Of a stretch of DNA of 64,000 bases, positions 19,671 through 29,052 are shown piece by piece. Every line of letters starts with the position of its first letter. The first letter of the stretch is position 1. The position numbers and the translations under genes were made by a program. The notes under the pieces are model-generated. The model saw only the letters and a program-made list of their open reading frames with translations. It was not told the DNA's origin and searched no databases. Source of the stretch: Proteus columbae (GTDB lineage Bacteria > Pseudomonadota > Gammaproteobacteria > Enterobacterales > Enterobacteriaceae); NCBI RefSeq assembly GCF_009914335.1, contig NZ_CP043925.1:3038001-3102000 (forward strand), read 5' to 3'.

Positions 19671-21554
19671 TTACGCTTTTTGAACTAAAAGTTGATTCAC
19701 TAAGCGAATAAACTGGTTTGGATCCTCTAAAGAGCCTCTTTCAGCAAATAAAGCCTGATCCAGTAATAAATTTACCCAATCCGCAAACAACGCTTCATCG
19801 GTTAACTCGGCGGTTTGTTTCACTAATGGGTGATTTGGGTTCAGCTCAAAGTTATATTTCACTTCTGGCACTGCTTGTCCTGCTGCTGCAAACAACTTGG
19901 CCATTTGTGTTGTCATTTCATCAGCACTGGTTGTCACAATTGCCGGAGTATCTGTTAAACGATGTGTTAATTTCACATCTTTAACTTTATCCCCTAGCAA
20001 GGTTTTAATGCGTTCAACAAAAGGCGCTAATTGTTTATCTGTTTCTTCTTGCTCAGCCTGCTTCTCTTCATCAGCAAGTTTATCAAGAGATTCATCTGCT
20101 TTGCTGACAGACTGGAATGATTTGCCATCAAACTCAGTCAGGTAATTCATCATCCACTCATCGATACGATCAGATAACAGCAGTACTTCGATACCTTTTT
20201 TGCGGAACAGCTCTAAATGAGGGCTATTTTTCGCAGCGGCATAGCTATCAGCAGTGATGTAATAGATTTTTTCTTGGCCTTCGACCATACGGTTAACGTA
20301 ATCTTCCAGTGAAACTGTTTGAGCATCGCTGTCATTATGCGTTGATGCAAAACGTAGTAATTTAGCAATAGTTTCAATGTTAGATGAGTCTTCTGCTGGG
20401 CCTTCTTTTAAGACTAAACCAAACTCTTTCCAGAATGCTTGATACTCTTCAGGCTTGTTTTCTGCCAATTTTTGCAACATCTGTAATGCACGCTTAGTTA
20501 ATGCACTACGTAAATTACGTGTAACAGAGCTATCTTGTAAAATTTCACGAGAAACGTTTAACGGTAAATCATTAGAATCCACTAACCCACGAATAAAACG
20601 TAGGTAATTAGGCATAAACTGCTCAGCTTCATCCATAATAAAGACACGCTGAACATAGAGTTTTAAACCATGGCGTTGTTCACGATTCCATAAATCCCAA
20701 GGCGCTTTTGAAGGCACATATAATAAGCTTGTATATTCTTGCTTACCTTCTACACGGTTATGTGCCCAGCTTAATGGATCTGCGAAATCATGAGAGATAT
20801 GTTTATAAAACTCTTTATACTCTTCATCACTCACTTCAGCTTTGTTTCGAGTCCACAGTGCTTGCGCTTTATTAATTTTTTCCCATGTTACTGTGCCGTC
20901 TTCTTCATTTTTCGTTTCAATTTCAACAGGCAGAGAAATATGGTCGGAATATTTACTAATAATGCTACGCAGACGCCAATCATCTAAATACTCATCTTCA
21001 CCTTCACGCAAATGAAGCGTAATTTCAGTACCACGATCAGCTTTTTCAATATCAGCAACGCTGTAATCACCTTCACCTTCAGATTCCCAAAAAACACCTT
21101 TATCTGCGCTTTCACCAGCAGCCCGAGTGCGTACTGTCACTTTATCTGCAACGATAAACGCAGAATAGAATCCGACACCAAACTGACCAATTAGTTGGCT
21201 ATCTTTAGCTTGATCTTGTCCGATAGATTCTAAGAATGATTTTGTACCTGATTTTGCAATAGTACCGAGATTATCAATGACTTCATCACGAGTCATACCA
21301 ATACCATTATCACTGATAGTCAGAGTACGAGCTTCTTTATCAGTGGAAATGCGTACATGCAACTCGCCGTTATTTTCATAAAGCGCTGCATCTGATAATG
21401 CACGGAAACGCAATTTATCAGCCGCATCTGATGCGTTAGAAATCAATTCGCGAAGGAAAATTTCTTTATTGGAGTAAAGAGAATGGATCATTAATTGAAG
21501 AAGTTGTTTAACTTCTGACTGAAATCCTCTTGTTTCCTGACCTTTCATACTCAT
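19671..21554 (-). CDS. htpG: HtpG, Hsp90 chaperone
   Basis: The protein has the Hsp90 order: N-terminal GHKL ATPase ([16 protein letters not shown] with the catalytic Glu, [17 protein letters not shown]), the middle domain ([19 protein letters not shown]) and the C-terminal dimer domain. It is a cytosolic heat-shock chaperone working with DnaK. The start is set at the ATG at 21554 (GAGGT just upstream). An ATG two codons later matches the E. coli start, and the ATG at 21623 would add 23 hydrophobic residues foreign to the family. No heat-shock promoter was assigned. In E. coli recR-ybaB-dnaX lie upstream; here purT follows, a synteny break. Confidence 0.95.
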   Translation of the reverse strand: MSMKGQETRGFQSEVKQLLQLMIHSLYSNKEIFLRELISNASDAADKLRFRALSDAALYENNGELHVRISTDKEARTLTISDNGIGMTRDEVIDNLGTIAKSGTKSFLESIGQDQAKDSQLIGQFGVGFYSAFIVADKVTVRTRAAGESADKGVFWESEGEGDYSVADIEKADRGTEITLHLREGEDEYLDDWRLRSIISKYSDHISLPVEIETKNEEDGTVTWEKINKAQALWTRNKAEVSDEEYKEFYKHISHDFADPLSWAHNRVEGKQEYTSLLYVPSKAPWDLWNREQRHGLKLYVQRVFIMDEAEQFMPNYLRFIRGLVDSNDLPLNVSREILQDSSVTRNLRSALTKRALQMLQKLAENKPEEYQAFWKEFGLVLKEGPAEDSSNIETIAKLLRFASTHNDSDAQTVSLEDYVNRMVEGQEKIYYITADSYAAAKNSPHLELFRKKGIEVLLLSDRIDEWMMNYLTEFDGKSFQSVSKADESLDKLADEEKQAEQEETDKQLAPFVERIKTLLGDKVKDVKLTHRLTDTPAIVTTSADEMTTQMAKLFAAAGQAVPEVKYNFELNPNHPLVKQTAELTDEALFADWVNLLLDQALFAERGSLEDPNQFIRLVNQLLVQKA

Positions 21555-21715
21555 TTTTACCTCAATTAATCCTAATTTGGCGAAAAAAATCAATATGAAT
21601 AAAAAGTGGGGATAGTTAAGCAAGTTTCAAGGGTTGAGTAAGAAATTAAGCTAATAAAAGTGATTACACACCTTATATGATTAAAGTTTGAGCCAAAATA
21701 ATACTTGTTGGATGT

Positions 21716-21754
21716 TTTTACCGCTAAGTTGATAATATTCACTTAGCGGTAAAA
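21716..21754. repeat. Perfect 14-bp inverted repeat after purT
   Basis: TTTTACCGCTAAGT / ACTTAGCGGTAAAA flank an 11-base loop, between the purT stop and the htpG promoter side. Because the arms begin and end in T and A runs, it could act as a terminator, although little T follows outside the stem. Confidence 0.65.
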
Positions 21755-21780
21755 TAGGCTAATTTAGATTACATTTCTAA

Positions 21781-22965
21781 TTATTTGGCATCACTTACAA
21801 CAATTGCTTTTGCACCTGCTTTTGCTTCATCTAATGCGTGTTTTATCGTATCAGCGTGAGCAAGCACAACACCTAAACGACGAAAGCCAGCAATTTCAGG
21901 CTTAGCGAAAAGGCGAATTTGACGATCCGCCTTCAACGCTTTTTCAATACCAGAATACACAATATTCGTACTATAAAGCTCTGGTAAAATAACCGCTGAT
22001 GCACAAGGCCCTAATTGGCGAATTCCACCAATGGGATAGCCTAAAAAAGCACGAACATGAAGCGCAAACTCTGATAAGTCTTGAGAAATTAGTGTCACCA
22101 ATCCAGTATCATGAGGGCGAGGTGAGACTTCATTAAAGAATACCTCATCACCTTGAACAAACAACTCAACACCAAATAAACCATAGCCCCCTAAGTTCTC
22201 AACCACTTTACTCGCAATATGCTCTGCTTTAGCAAGCGCGATGTCACTCATCTTTTGAGGTTGCCATGATTCACGGTAATCACCCTTTTCTTGTCGATGA
22301 CCAATAGGGGCACAAAAATGGGTACCATCAACAGCGTGAATAGTCAGTAACGTGATCTCAAAATCAAATGGGATCATTTTTTCAACGATAACGCGTCCTT
22401 TTCCTGCTCTCCCGCCCTCTTGCGAGTAAGTCCAAGCTTGAGCTAAATCGTTTTCATTACGAATAACACTTTGCCCTTTTCCAGATGAACTCATGACAGG
22501 TTTTACAATACAAGGGAAGCCTATTTCTAGAGCCGCTTTTTTAAAGCTCACTTCATCATCAACAAATTGATAGTTCGATGTAGGTAAATTCAGTGTTTCC
22601 GAGGCTAAACGACGAATACCTTCTCTATCCATAGTTAGCTTTACAGCACGGGCACAAGGAACAACTTTTTGCCCCGCTTGTTCTAATTCAACCAGTAACG
22701 TTGTTGCAATAGCCTCAATTTCAGGAACGATAAAATCAGGTCGCTCTTGTTCAATAACTTGCTTTAATGCATCGCTATCAAGCATATTTACAACATAATG
22801 ACGATGAGCAATATGCATAGCTGGAGCATTGAGATAGCGATCAACGGCAATCACTTCAATTCCCAAGCGTTGGCATTCTATCGCAACTTCTTTGCCTAAT
22901 TCACCGGCACCTAATAACATCACTTTTGTTGCACTTGCTGTAAGAGCCGTACCCAGCACTGTCAT
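21781..22965 (-). CDS. purT: PurT, formate-dependent GAR transformylase
   Basis: The 394-residue ATP-grasp enzyme makes formyl-GAR from GAR, formate and ATP, the folate-independent third step of purine synthesis. An N-terminal pre-ATP-grasp domain ([19 protein letters not shown]) leads into the ATP-grasp core ([30 protein letters not shown]), and metal-site residues lie in [24 protein letters not shown]. The length is close to E. coli PurT (392). It sits between htpG and rarD on the minus strand, apparently as a single gene. No PurR box was confirmed by eye. Confidence 0.95.
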   Translation of the reverse strand: MTVLGTALTASATKVMLLGAGELGKEVAIECQRLGIEVIAVDRYLNAPAMHIAHRHYVVNMLDSDALKQVIEQERPDFIVPEIEAIATTLLVELEQAGQKVVPCARAVKLTMDREGIRRLASETLNLPTSNYQFVDDEVSFKKAALEIGFPCIVKPVMSSSGKGQSVIRNENDLAQAWTYSQEGGRAGKGRVIVEKMIPFDFEITLLTIHAVDGTHFCAPIGHRQEKGDYRESWQPQKMSDIALAKAEHIASKVVENLGGYGLFGVELFVQGDEVFFNEVSPRPHDTGLVTLISQDLSEFALHVRAFLGYPIGGIRQLGPCASAVILPELYSTNIVYSGIEKALKADRQIRLFAKPEIAGFRRLGVVLAHADTIKHALDEAKAGAKAIVVSDAK

Positions 22966-23090
22966 TTTTTATCCTCACCATTAATAAAAATCACAATCAC
23001 GCAAACGATTGCCTTTCATATAGCATAACGGATTTAGCTTGATAGAAAAATAGCCAGACAAAAAAATAATCAGGCAGAGAAATAAAACAA

Positions 23091-24002
23091 TTACATTGTT
23101 TGGCTACGTTTTCCTTTTTGAATTTTTAGATAATTAAGGCGTTTTCGGATAAGTGCTAAGATGCAGCATAAAAGTCCTAACCAAATCAGTGAGAAACTCA
23201 CGCCTTTTACTTCATCAAAAGCTTCATGGAATAAGAAAACAGCCAATAAAAATTGAATGGTAGGTTCAATGTATTGCGCTAATCCTATCACGGTTAACGT
23301 GGTTCGTTTGACGGCAGCAGTAAAGAATAATAACGGTAAGATAGTCACTGGAGCTGTTAAGATATAATAAAAACGAGTCAAATTATCAGCCGAAGGTAAT
23401 GCACTTTTATCGGTAACAACCAACCAAATCGTAGCGCCTATTGCTAATGGCATTAACCAAAGGGTTTCCATAAATAAAGACGTGATCACATCAAAACGAA
23501 TAAACTTACGAATTAATCCATATACAGCAAATGCACCGCCCATCATTATAGCCAATACAGGTAATTCACCGTACATCCACAATTGATAGCCCACACCAGC
23601 ACAAATTAAGGCAACAGCCCATTTTTCTGCTGAATTAAGCTTTTCTTTAAGAAATATGACGCCTAATAAAATTGAGAAAAGCGGATTAATAAAATACCCC
23701 AAGCTCGCTTCTAATACTTGTTGATGTGTTAATGCATAGGTAAATGTACACCAAGAAACAGCCATAGCCATTGAGCTAAATAGACACATAAAAATAGAGC
23801 GCTTATCTTGTAAAACAGCGCGCCATCGTGTCCTATTTTTAATAAAGAGTCGCACGAGTAATAAAAGAGGGATAGACCAGATCAAACGCTGAGCCAACAT
23901 TTCTAACGGCTGCGCTCCCGGTAACAGCCGATAAAACAGAGGAGTAATTCCCCAAAGAATATAAGAAAAAATGGCTAATACCGCGCCCGATTGAGCCCAC
24001 AT
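23091..24002 (-). CDS. rarD: RarD, EamA-family permease
   Basis: The 303-residue protein has about ten membrane helices in two EamA-like halves. Features shared with the RarD subfamily include the early SYILWGITPLFYRLLP segment and the LGYFINPLFSILLGVIFL motif, which ends the first half. RarD proteins were named for chloramphenicol sensitivity, but the transported compound is not known. The C-terminus is basic (KRLNYLKIQKGKR). The gene appears monocistronic between scrK and purT. Confidence 0.9.
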   Translation of the reverse strand: MWAQSGAVLAIFSYILWGITPLFYRLLPGAQPLEMLAQRLIWSIPLLLLVRLFIKNRTRWRAVLQDKRSIFMCLFSSMAMAVSWCTFTYALTHQQVLEASLGYFINPLFSILLGVIFLKEKLNSAEKWAVALICAGVGYQLWMYGELPVLAIMMGGAFAVYGLIRKFIRFDVITSLFMETLWLMPLAIGATIWLVVTDKSALPSADNLTRFYYILTAPVTILPLLFFTAAVKRTTLTVIGLAQYIEPTIQFLLAVFLFHEAFDEVKGVSFSLIWLGLLCCILALIRKRLNYLKIQKGKRSQTM

Positions 24003-24237
24003 TTAATGTTCCATCAATAAAAGTCGATAAGATTTAATATCATACGCTTAAAATTGGCAGAACAATATGATCGGCATCGCTGATTGATTGATCAAACATC
24101 AGTACAACAGCATAGATGAGATAAAAAAAATCTCCACAAATAACCACTCCGAGAAAAGTCGTTATAAATGGAGAATAGGAAAATCCATTAAGGGAAAACC
24201 GTGGTAAAAACCACAACCAGAAAAAATAGGTGAGTTG

Positions 24238-25185
24238 TTAGAAAATCTCCCTAACATGCAAAGGCGGTTGCTGCTGAACAAAATCATGTAATTTTTTACG
24301 ACTTGGTGCCGCGGCTATTGCCCCCTTTTTAGTGGTGGCTAAAGCACCGCAAGCAGCTGCTTGCGTCACTATTTTTGATAGATATGGTTCATCTTCAGCA
24401 AAACCATATTCAGCAAGCGCAGCTAACAAGCCTGACATAAAGGCATCACCAGCACCGGTTGTATCAATACATTCAACGATAAAGGCACTAAATGCGACTT
24501 GGGTATTTGGCGTTAAAACTAAACAACCTTTAGAGCCTTGGGTGATCACTTTTAAACGAGCGGGATAATCTTCTAATTTTTTAAGTGCATTATTCAATGT
24601 CACTTCTTGTGTCATCCACGTAAGCTCATCTTCGGATAATTTTAATATGTCCGCTTTATGCGCATAATTATCAATAACTTCGCGCATTTCTTCATGATCA
24701 CGCCACATTTGAGGTCGTAAATTAATATCAAAACTCAGTAGTGAACCGCTTTCTTTAATATTTTTGATTGCACAATCTAAGGTCGAGCGACAAATGGGAT
24801 TCACTAATGCTAAAGAGCAAAAATGCAAAATATCTTTTTCAAACGCAGGTAAAGATTTTTCTGTTAAAAATTGATCAGCAGACTCAGCAACTAAAAAAGT
24901 AAAATCACGCTCACCATTTTCTTGTAAAGAGACAAGAACAGTACTGGTACGATGAAACTCATCAAATTCCATTGCACGAGTATCAACGCCCAGATCAAAC
25001 AATGTTTTTTGCATAAAATGGCCGAACGCATCTTCACCTACACGTCCAATAAAACCACTTTGTTGACCAAGCTTAGCAACGCCCGCAGCAACATTGACTG
25101 GCGCGCCACCAGCACATGCTTCATATTGCATGTTTTGCAATGGGATCAAGTCAACAACAGCGTCACCTAAAGACCAGACTTTCAT
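24238..25185 (-). CDS. scrK: ScrK-type fructokinase (PfkB family)
   Basis: The 315-residue PfkB sugar kinase begins with the family G-G-A-P-x-N-V-A motif and has the catalytic DTTGAGDAF loop near residues 240-248, whose Asp is the base. It resembles ScrK of the sucrose regulons (SLGDAVVDLIP, GFIGRVGEDAFG). It would phosphorylate fructose released from sucrose-6-phosphate. It is divergent from scrB, sharing an intergenic region with two LacI-type palindromes, which links it to sucrose use. An AGGAGAG site precedes the ATG. Aminoimidazole riboside kinase is a relative, but the context favours fructokinase. Confidence 0.9.
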   Translation of the reverse strand: MKVWSLGDAVVDLIPLQNMQYEACAGGAPVNVAAGVAKLGQQSGFIGRVGEDAFGHFMQKTLFDLGVDTRAMEFDEFHRTSTVLVSLQENGERDFTFLVAESADQFLTEKSLPAFEKDILHFCSLALVNPICRSTLDCAIKNIKESGSLLSFDINLRPQMWRDHEEMREVIDNYAHKADILKLSEDELTWMTQEVTLNNALKKLEDYPARLKVITQGSKGCLVLTPNTQVAFSAFIVECIDTTGAGDAFMSGLLAALAEYGFAEDEPYLSKIVTQAAACGALATTKKGAIAAAPSRKKLHDFVQQQPPLHVREIF

Positions 25186-25283
25186 AATCTCTCCTGAAGA
25201 TAAGCAATTATTTTTCTTAACTATATTCTGTTTTTATGACTATTCATAACGAATAAGTAAAGATATTGCTCGTAAATCCACAC

Positions 25284-25297
25284 TGATAACGTTAACA
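25284..25297. promoter_or_regulatory. Candidate ScrR operator 1
   Basis: TGATAACGTTAACA is a near-palindrome with the central CG typical of LacI-family operators. It lies 98 bp upstream of scrK and 69 bp (repeat unit to repeat unit) from a second copy. Confidence 0.65.
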
Positions 25298-25352
25298 TAA
25301 TGAGATAAAATGATAAAGTCAATCTCATGCATCGTATTTTTTTCACTCTAAA

Positions 25353-25366
25353 TGTTATCGTTAACA
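25353..25366. promoter_or_regulatory. Candidate ScrR operator 2
   Basis: TGTTATCGTTAACA has the same consensus as the copy at 25284 (approximately TGTTAACGTTAACA). The two sites lie in the scrK-scrB intergenic region and could be bound by one ScrR tetramer or two dimers to control both genes. Confidence 0.7.
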
Positions 25367-25457
25367 GCAAGAATAATAGTGTGATTACATCTGTTCTTTA
25401 CCCTTTTGTGATCTTAAAAACACACTAATAACTCTAAAATATAATAAGGATAATGAT

Positions 25458-26924
25458 ATGAAACACCGCTTAGAACAATCAACAAAAGCCTTAAATACTT
25501 TGATTGAAAAACGAGGCAATAAATTTTATCCCCAGTTTCATTTGGCAGCACCTGCGGGTTGGTTAAATGATCCTAATGGTCTTATTTATCACGATGGTTT
25601 ATATCACGCCTTTTATCAGCACCATCCTTATTCTCAAGATTGGGGACCAATGCATTGGGGACATGCCACAAGTACCGATATGATCCACTGGCAACATCAA
25701 CCTATTGCGTTAGCACCAGGAGATGACTACGACAAAAGTGGTTGCTTCTCAGGATCAGCAATTAGCCATGAAGGTAAACTCTATCTTTTCTATACCGGAC
25801 ACAATTGGTTAGCCGCCGAAGGGGATGATAGTCAAATCTATGAAGCGCAATGTGTTGCTATCAGTGAAGATGGCATTCATTTTGAGAAAAAAGGGATCGT
25901 TTTAGAACCCCCTAAAGGTTATATGCATTTTCGTGATCCTAAAGTCTGGTATCAAGACGGTAAATGGTGGATGGTTGTTGGTGCTCGTGATGAAAAAGAT
26001 CAAGGACAAGTCCTACTCTTCTCTAGCGAAACCTTATTTGAAGAAGGTCAACAGTGGAACAACGATTACACTGTTTTAGGAAAAACGGATGATAAAAATG
26101 TCTATATGTGGGAGTGCCCTGATTTCTTCCCTATTAGCCAAGAAAACGAATTTGCAATCGTCTTCTCACCACAAGGAAAACGAGCCGAAGGCTATCAATA
26201 TCGCAATCTCTTTCAATCAGGGGCATTAATTGGCCAGTGGTCGCCAAATCAACCCTTTAAACCACAAGGTCACTTTATTGAACTTGATAATGGCCATGAC
26301 TATTATGCGCCACAATCATTTACGACACCTGATGGTCGTCGTGTTTCAATGGGATGGATGGATATGTGGAATTCGCCAATGCCTTCAAAATCTGAATTTT
26401 GGTCTGGTTGTTTTACACTCCCTCGTGAAATCACGTTTGATAAATCCAAAAATCGCTTACGCATGATCCCTGTTAAAGAAGTCGAATCATTGCGCCAAGA
26501 AAAACAGACTATCCAGCCATTAACACTCAGTAATCAATCTATCGAACTAATAAATAATACTACCGCTATCGAACTCGACTTAACATTATCTTTAGACAGT
26601 CATGCTGAAAAATTTGGCTTATGGCTAGGTAAAGGGCTTGAGCTATTTGTTGATAATCAATCAAATCGTTTGGTTCTTAACCGCCATTATCCTCAGCACA
26701 ATATGAGTGGAGCTAGAAGTATTCCATTACCTGAAGGTTGTGAATTGAATTTACGTATTTTCATTGATCGTTCATCAATTGAAGTCTTTGTAAACAAAGG
26801 TGAATTCACCTTTAGCAGCCGATATTATGCTCAACAAGATACTCAAACTTTACGTTTTTTTGCCATGAATGGCGATGCAACACTGATTAATGGTCAATAT
26901 TGGCAGCTAAATAGTATTTACTAA
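25458..26924 (+). CDS. scrB: ScrB, sucrose-6-phosphate hydrolase (GH32)
   Basis: The 488-residue glycoside hydrolase family 32 enzyme has a five-bladed propeller with WLNDPNG (D38, nucleophile), FRDPKVW (transition-state Asp) and WECPD (acid/base Glu), then a beta-sandwich domain (about 350-488, ending in FIDRSSIEVFVNKG). It has no signal peptide, so it works in the cytosol on sucrose-6-phosphate brought in by a PTS or on sucrose itself. An AAGGA site precedes the ATG. It faces scrK across an intergenic region with two operators and is convergent with scrR. No PTS sucrose permease gene is adjacent. Confidence 0.93.
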   Translation: MKHRLEQSTKALNTLIEKRGNKFYPQFHLAAPAGWLNDPNGLIYHDGLYHAFYQHHPYSQDWGPMHWGHATSTDMIHWQHQPIALAPGDDYDKSGCFSGSAISHEGKLYLFYTGHNWLAAEGDDSQIYEAQCVAISEDGIHFEKKGIVLEPPKGYMHFRDPKVWYQDGKWWMVVGARDEKDQGQVLLFSSETLFEEGQQWNNDYTVLGKTDDKNVYMWECPDFFPISQENEFAIVFSPQGKRAEGYQYRNLFQSGALIGQWSPNQPFKPQGHFIELDNGHDYYAPQSFTTPDGRRVSMGWMDMWNSPMPSKSEFWSGCFTLPREITFDKSKNRLRMIPVKEVESLRQEKQTIQPLTLSNQSIELINNTTAIELDLTLSLDSHAEKFGLWLGKGLELFVDNQSNRLVLNRHYPQHNMSGARSIPLPEGCELNLRIFIDRSSIEVFVNKGEFTFSSRYYAQQDTQTLRFFAMNGDATLINGQYWQLNSIY

Positions 26925-26943
26925 TATTAAGAAGGTAAGTAAG

Positions 26944-26969
26944 ACGTGAGTCTTTAAATAGACTCACGT
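26944..26969. terminator. Hairpin between convergent scrB and scrR
   Basis: ACGTGAGTCT / AGACTCACGT form a perfect 10-bp stem with a 6-base loop. Its right arm lies inside the last codons of scrR. No clear T-run follows, so it may be a weak two-way terminator. Confidence 0.55.
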
Positions 26970-27949
26970 TCAACTAATTGACAAGGTACGTGTACGGTAT
27001 CTCTATGGTTTCGTTCTTGAATAATATGCAATGTCGCTTCTTTACCTAACTCATAATGAGGCAGTTGTACCGTTGTTAATGGTGGATAAAACAATTCTCC
27101 CGTACCAATCATATTATCGTATCCCAAAACAGCCACTTGCTCTGGAATACGTAACCCCATAGAAAGTAAAACTTGGTAAGCGAGAAAAGCGATACGGTCA
27201 TTACCACAAATGAGAATATCAAAGTCAGCCTTTTGATGAACACAATGCTTTTTCAATATTTCAATCACATCACGATAGTGTTCATCTCCAAACATCATCG
27301 TATATTGTTGTAGATCCGACAATGGTAGCCCAGCCTCTTGCCAAGCATCTTCAACGGCTTTACGACGAATAGGCCCTGCAACAGACTCTTCAGGTATATA
27401 AAAGCACAAAGGACGGCGATACCCTTTCTCGATGACTTTTTTCATCCCAAAATACTGTCCATGATAATCATCGGGAATATAAGTTGGGAAAGCGTGCGTT
27501 TTATCCAAACAGTTTGCTAACACTAAATTCTTATCGAGCAACTTTTCATGTACGGTGATTTCACGCAATCCCATCGTGGTATAAATAATACCATCTGGAC
27601 GTTGAGCCAAAAGTTGCCAAATGGCATTTTCATAACAATCTTGTGCAGTCAAATTAACAACAAATGAACTCCAACCAAATTCTCTTGCGGTTTGTTCTAT
27701 CGATAAAATCATTTCCACAGAAAATGGTGTCGTTGCGGTATCAATTGCCAGAACACCAATTGATGATACTTTTGTTCCTTGACCACGAATTTTTCGTGCA
27801 GAATAATCTGGAACATAGTTAAGTTGATCAATCGCATTTTGGACTTGTTTCAGTGTTTCTGGTTTTAATAACTCAGGGTTATTAATCGCTCTTGAGACTG
27901 TCATCAAAGAAACGGATGCAAGTCGAGCTACATCTTTCAGTGACGCCAT
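26954..27949 (-). CDS. scrR: ScrR-type LacI-family repressor
   Basis: The 331-residue regulator has an N-terminal LacI HTH (SLKDVARLASVSLMTVSRAIN, residues about 3-22), a hinge helix ending near residue 60, and a periplasmic-binding-protein-like sugar domain with the IGVLAIDT start and a VLGYDNMIG motif. It probably represses scrK and scrB by binding the two palindromes between them, with fructose or fructose-1-phosphate relieving repression as in other ScrR proteins (family knowledge, not seen here). The gene is convergent with scrB. Confidence 0.88.
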   Translation of the reverse strand: MASLKDVARLASVSLMTVSRAINNPELLKPETLKQVQNAIDQLNYVPDYSARKIRGQGTKVSSIGVLAIDTATTPFSVEMILSIEQTAREFGWSSFVVNLTAQDCYENAIWQLLAQRPDGIIYTTMGLREITVHEKLLDKNLVLANCLDKTHAFPTYIPDDYHGQYFGMKKVIEKGYRRPLCFYIPEESVAGPIRRKAVEDAWQEAGLPLSDLQQYTMMFGDEHYRDVIEILKKHCVHQKADFDILICGNDRIAFLAYQVLLSMGLRIPEQVAVLGYDNMIGTGELFYPPLTTVQLPHYELGKEATLHIIQERNHRDTVHVPCQLVERESI

Positions 27950-28416
27950 AGTATTGGCTCGGTTGGTTTATTAAAAAGGGTCAGTAGAAATAAAGTGCTA
28001 TTTTACAAGAAGTAAAGCCAAAAAGCCACAAAGGGAATTGTATTGTAACTAAATGCGACTATTAATTACTTCATAAAAAAACACCTAGATATATTATTTT
28101 TTTACTTATTAAGTGAGTTTAATATAGTTAAAATCACTTACGATAAAAAACTTAGTTACAATTAATAATAGTTATCTCATCCTTTCATTATAGAAATAAA
28201 TTATTCTTATCTATAAAATACAAATATTGAAACAAAACAAAGTTCTGATATTTTATCTATAATATAATACAGAAGTATTAATCATTTTTAATTTGATATA
28301 TTCTGAATATGGCTCCGTTGCGTGAATGTTACCCTACATAAAAAACTTATAAATTAGTCAAATTTCGTTACTCATTCACTTTTAGTGTAAGAGCAGAGTA
28401 AAACCAGGAGCAACAT
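27950..28416. other. Intergenic region with nested inverted repeats
   Basis: The 467 bp contain no supported gene. They are very AT-rich. A perfect 11-bp inverted repeat ATTGTAACTAA (28042-28052) / TTAGTTACAAT (28152-28162) encloses a second one, TAAGTGA (28110-28116) / TCACTTA (28134-28140). These could be binding sites or just AT-rich chance matches. The right end carries the promoter side and AGGAGC ribosome site (near 28407) of the LuxR-type gene. Confidence 0.5.
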
Positions 28417-29052
28417 ATGGAATCAATAATCCACTTAATCACTTTTGAAGATGACAGTACAAAAGTTCAACTTAAAGCCGTTCTTTCTTCTTTAGCGGCT
28501 AATGTGAAAACCTATTCAAATGAGCAGGCTTTCTTGAAATACTATTTTTCATCAACAAAAGGAGCTCATAAAGAGTGCATCATAATTAATACAAAGAGTA
28601 GTGCAGCACCATCAATTGCACTGATTAAAGAACTCAACAAATTGAAAAACATCATCCCTGTTATTATTATTTCTGGGGATAGTTCCATTGAGAGTTGTCG
28701 TAACGCATTTAAATCAGGGGCTTTCGAATATTTAACTCGACCTCTAAATGTGAATGAACTTCTTAATATTGTCTCGGAATCTTTCCTGCATTATGAAAGT
28801 GAAGTTGAGCAATTCCGAACATATATATCTCTAAAAGATAAATTTGGTAAGTTATCTAATAGAGAAAAAGAGGTTATGGAGATGATCCTTGACGGAAATA
28901 CGAGCAAAGAAGCGGCAGAAAAACTTTCGTTATCGCCTCGTACAGTTGAAGTGCATCGTTCAAATATGTATACGAAATTGAAAATAAGATCACTACCACA
29001 ATTAGTTCAAGAGTATGATTTCTTTAAGAAATATGATTTAAGAGCAAACTAA
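28417..29052 (+). CDS. LuxR/FixJ-type regulator with degenerate receiver domain
   Basis: The 211-residue protein has a receiver-like domain (about 1-125) and a LuxR-type HTH (about 145-200, LSNREKEVMEMILDGNTSKEAAEKLSLS, RTVEVHRSNMYTKL). The layout is that of FixJ/TtrR-class response regulators. The acidic pair D12/D13 is kept, but the phospho-acceptor Asp is replaced by N58 (IIIN) and the conserved Lys by R108 (LTRPLN). It therefore probably cannot be phosphorylated in the normal way. No histidine kinase gene is adjacent. Its long AT-rich flanks suggest that it stands alone. The target genes are unknown; the neighbouring lipid operon is one guess. Confidence 0.85.
   Translation: MESIIHLITFEDDSTKVQLKAVLSSLAANVKTYSNEQAFLKYYFSSTKGAHKECIIINTKSSAAPSIALIKELNKLKNIIPVIIISGDSSIESCRNAFKSGAFEYLTRPLNVNELLNIVSESFLHYESEVEQFRTYISLKDKFGKLSNREKEVMEMILDGNTSKEAAEKLSLSPRTVEVHRSNMYTKLKIRSLPQLVQEYDFFKKYDLRAN

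Noticed and set aside
19718..21194. Several plus-strand frames of 60-88 residues within htpG
   Set aside because: All are antisense to a well-conserved chaperone gene and show no family features or ribosome sites.
24238..27949. Use of the sucrose genes to name the species
   Set aside because: Sucrose traits differ among Proteus, and gene presence alone without the transporter does not decide the species.
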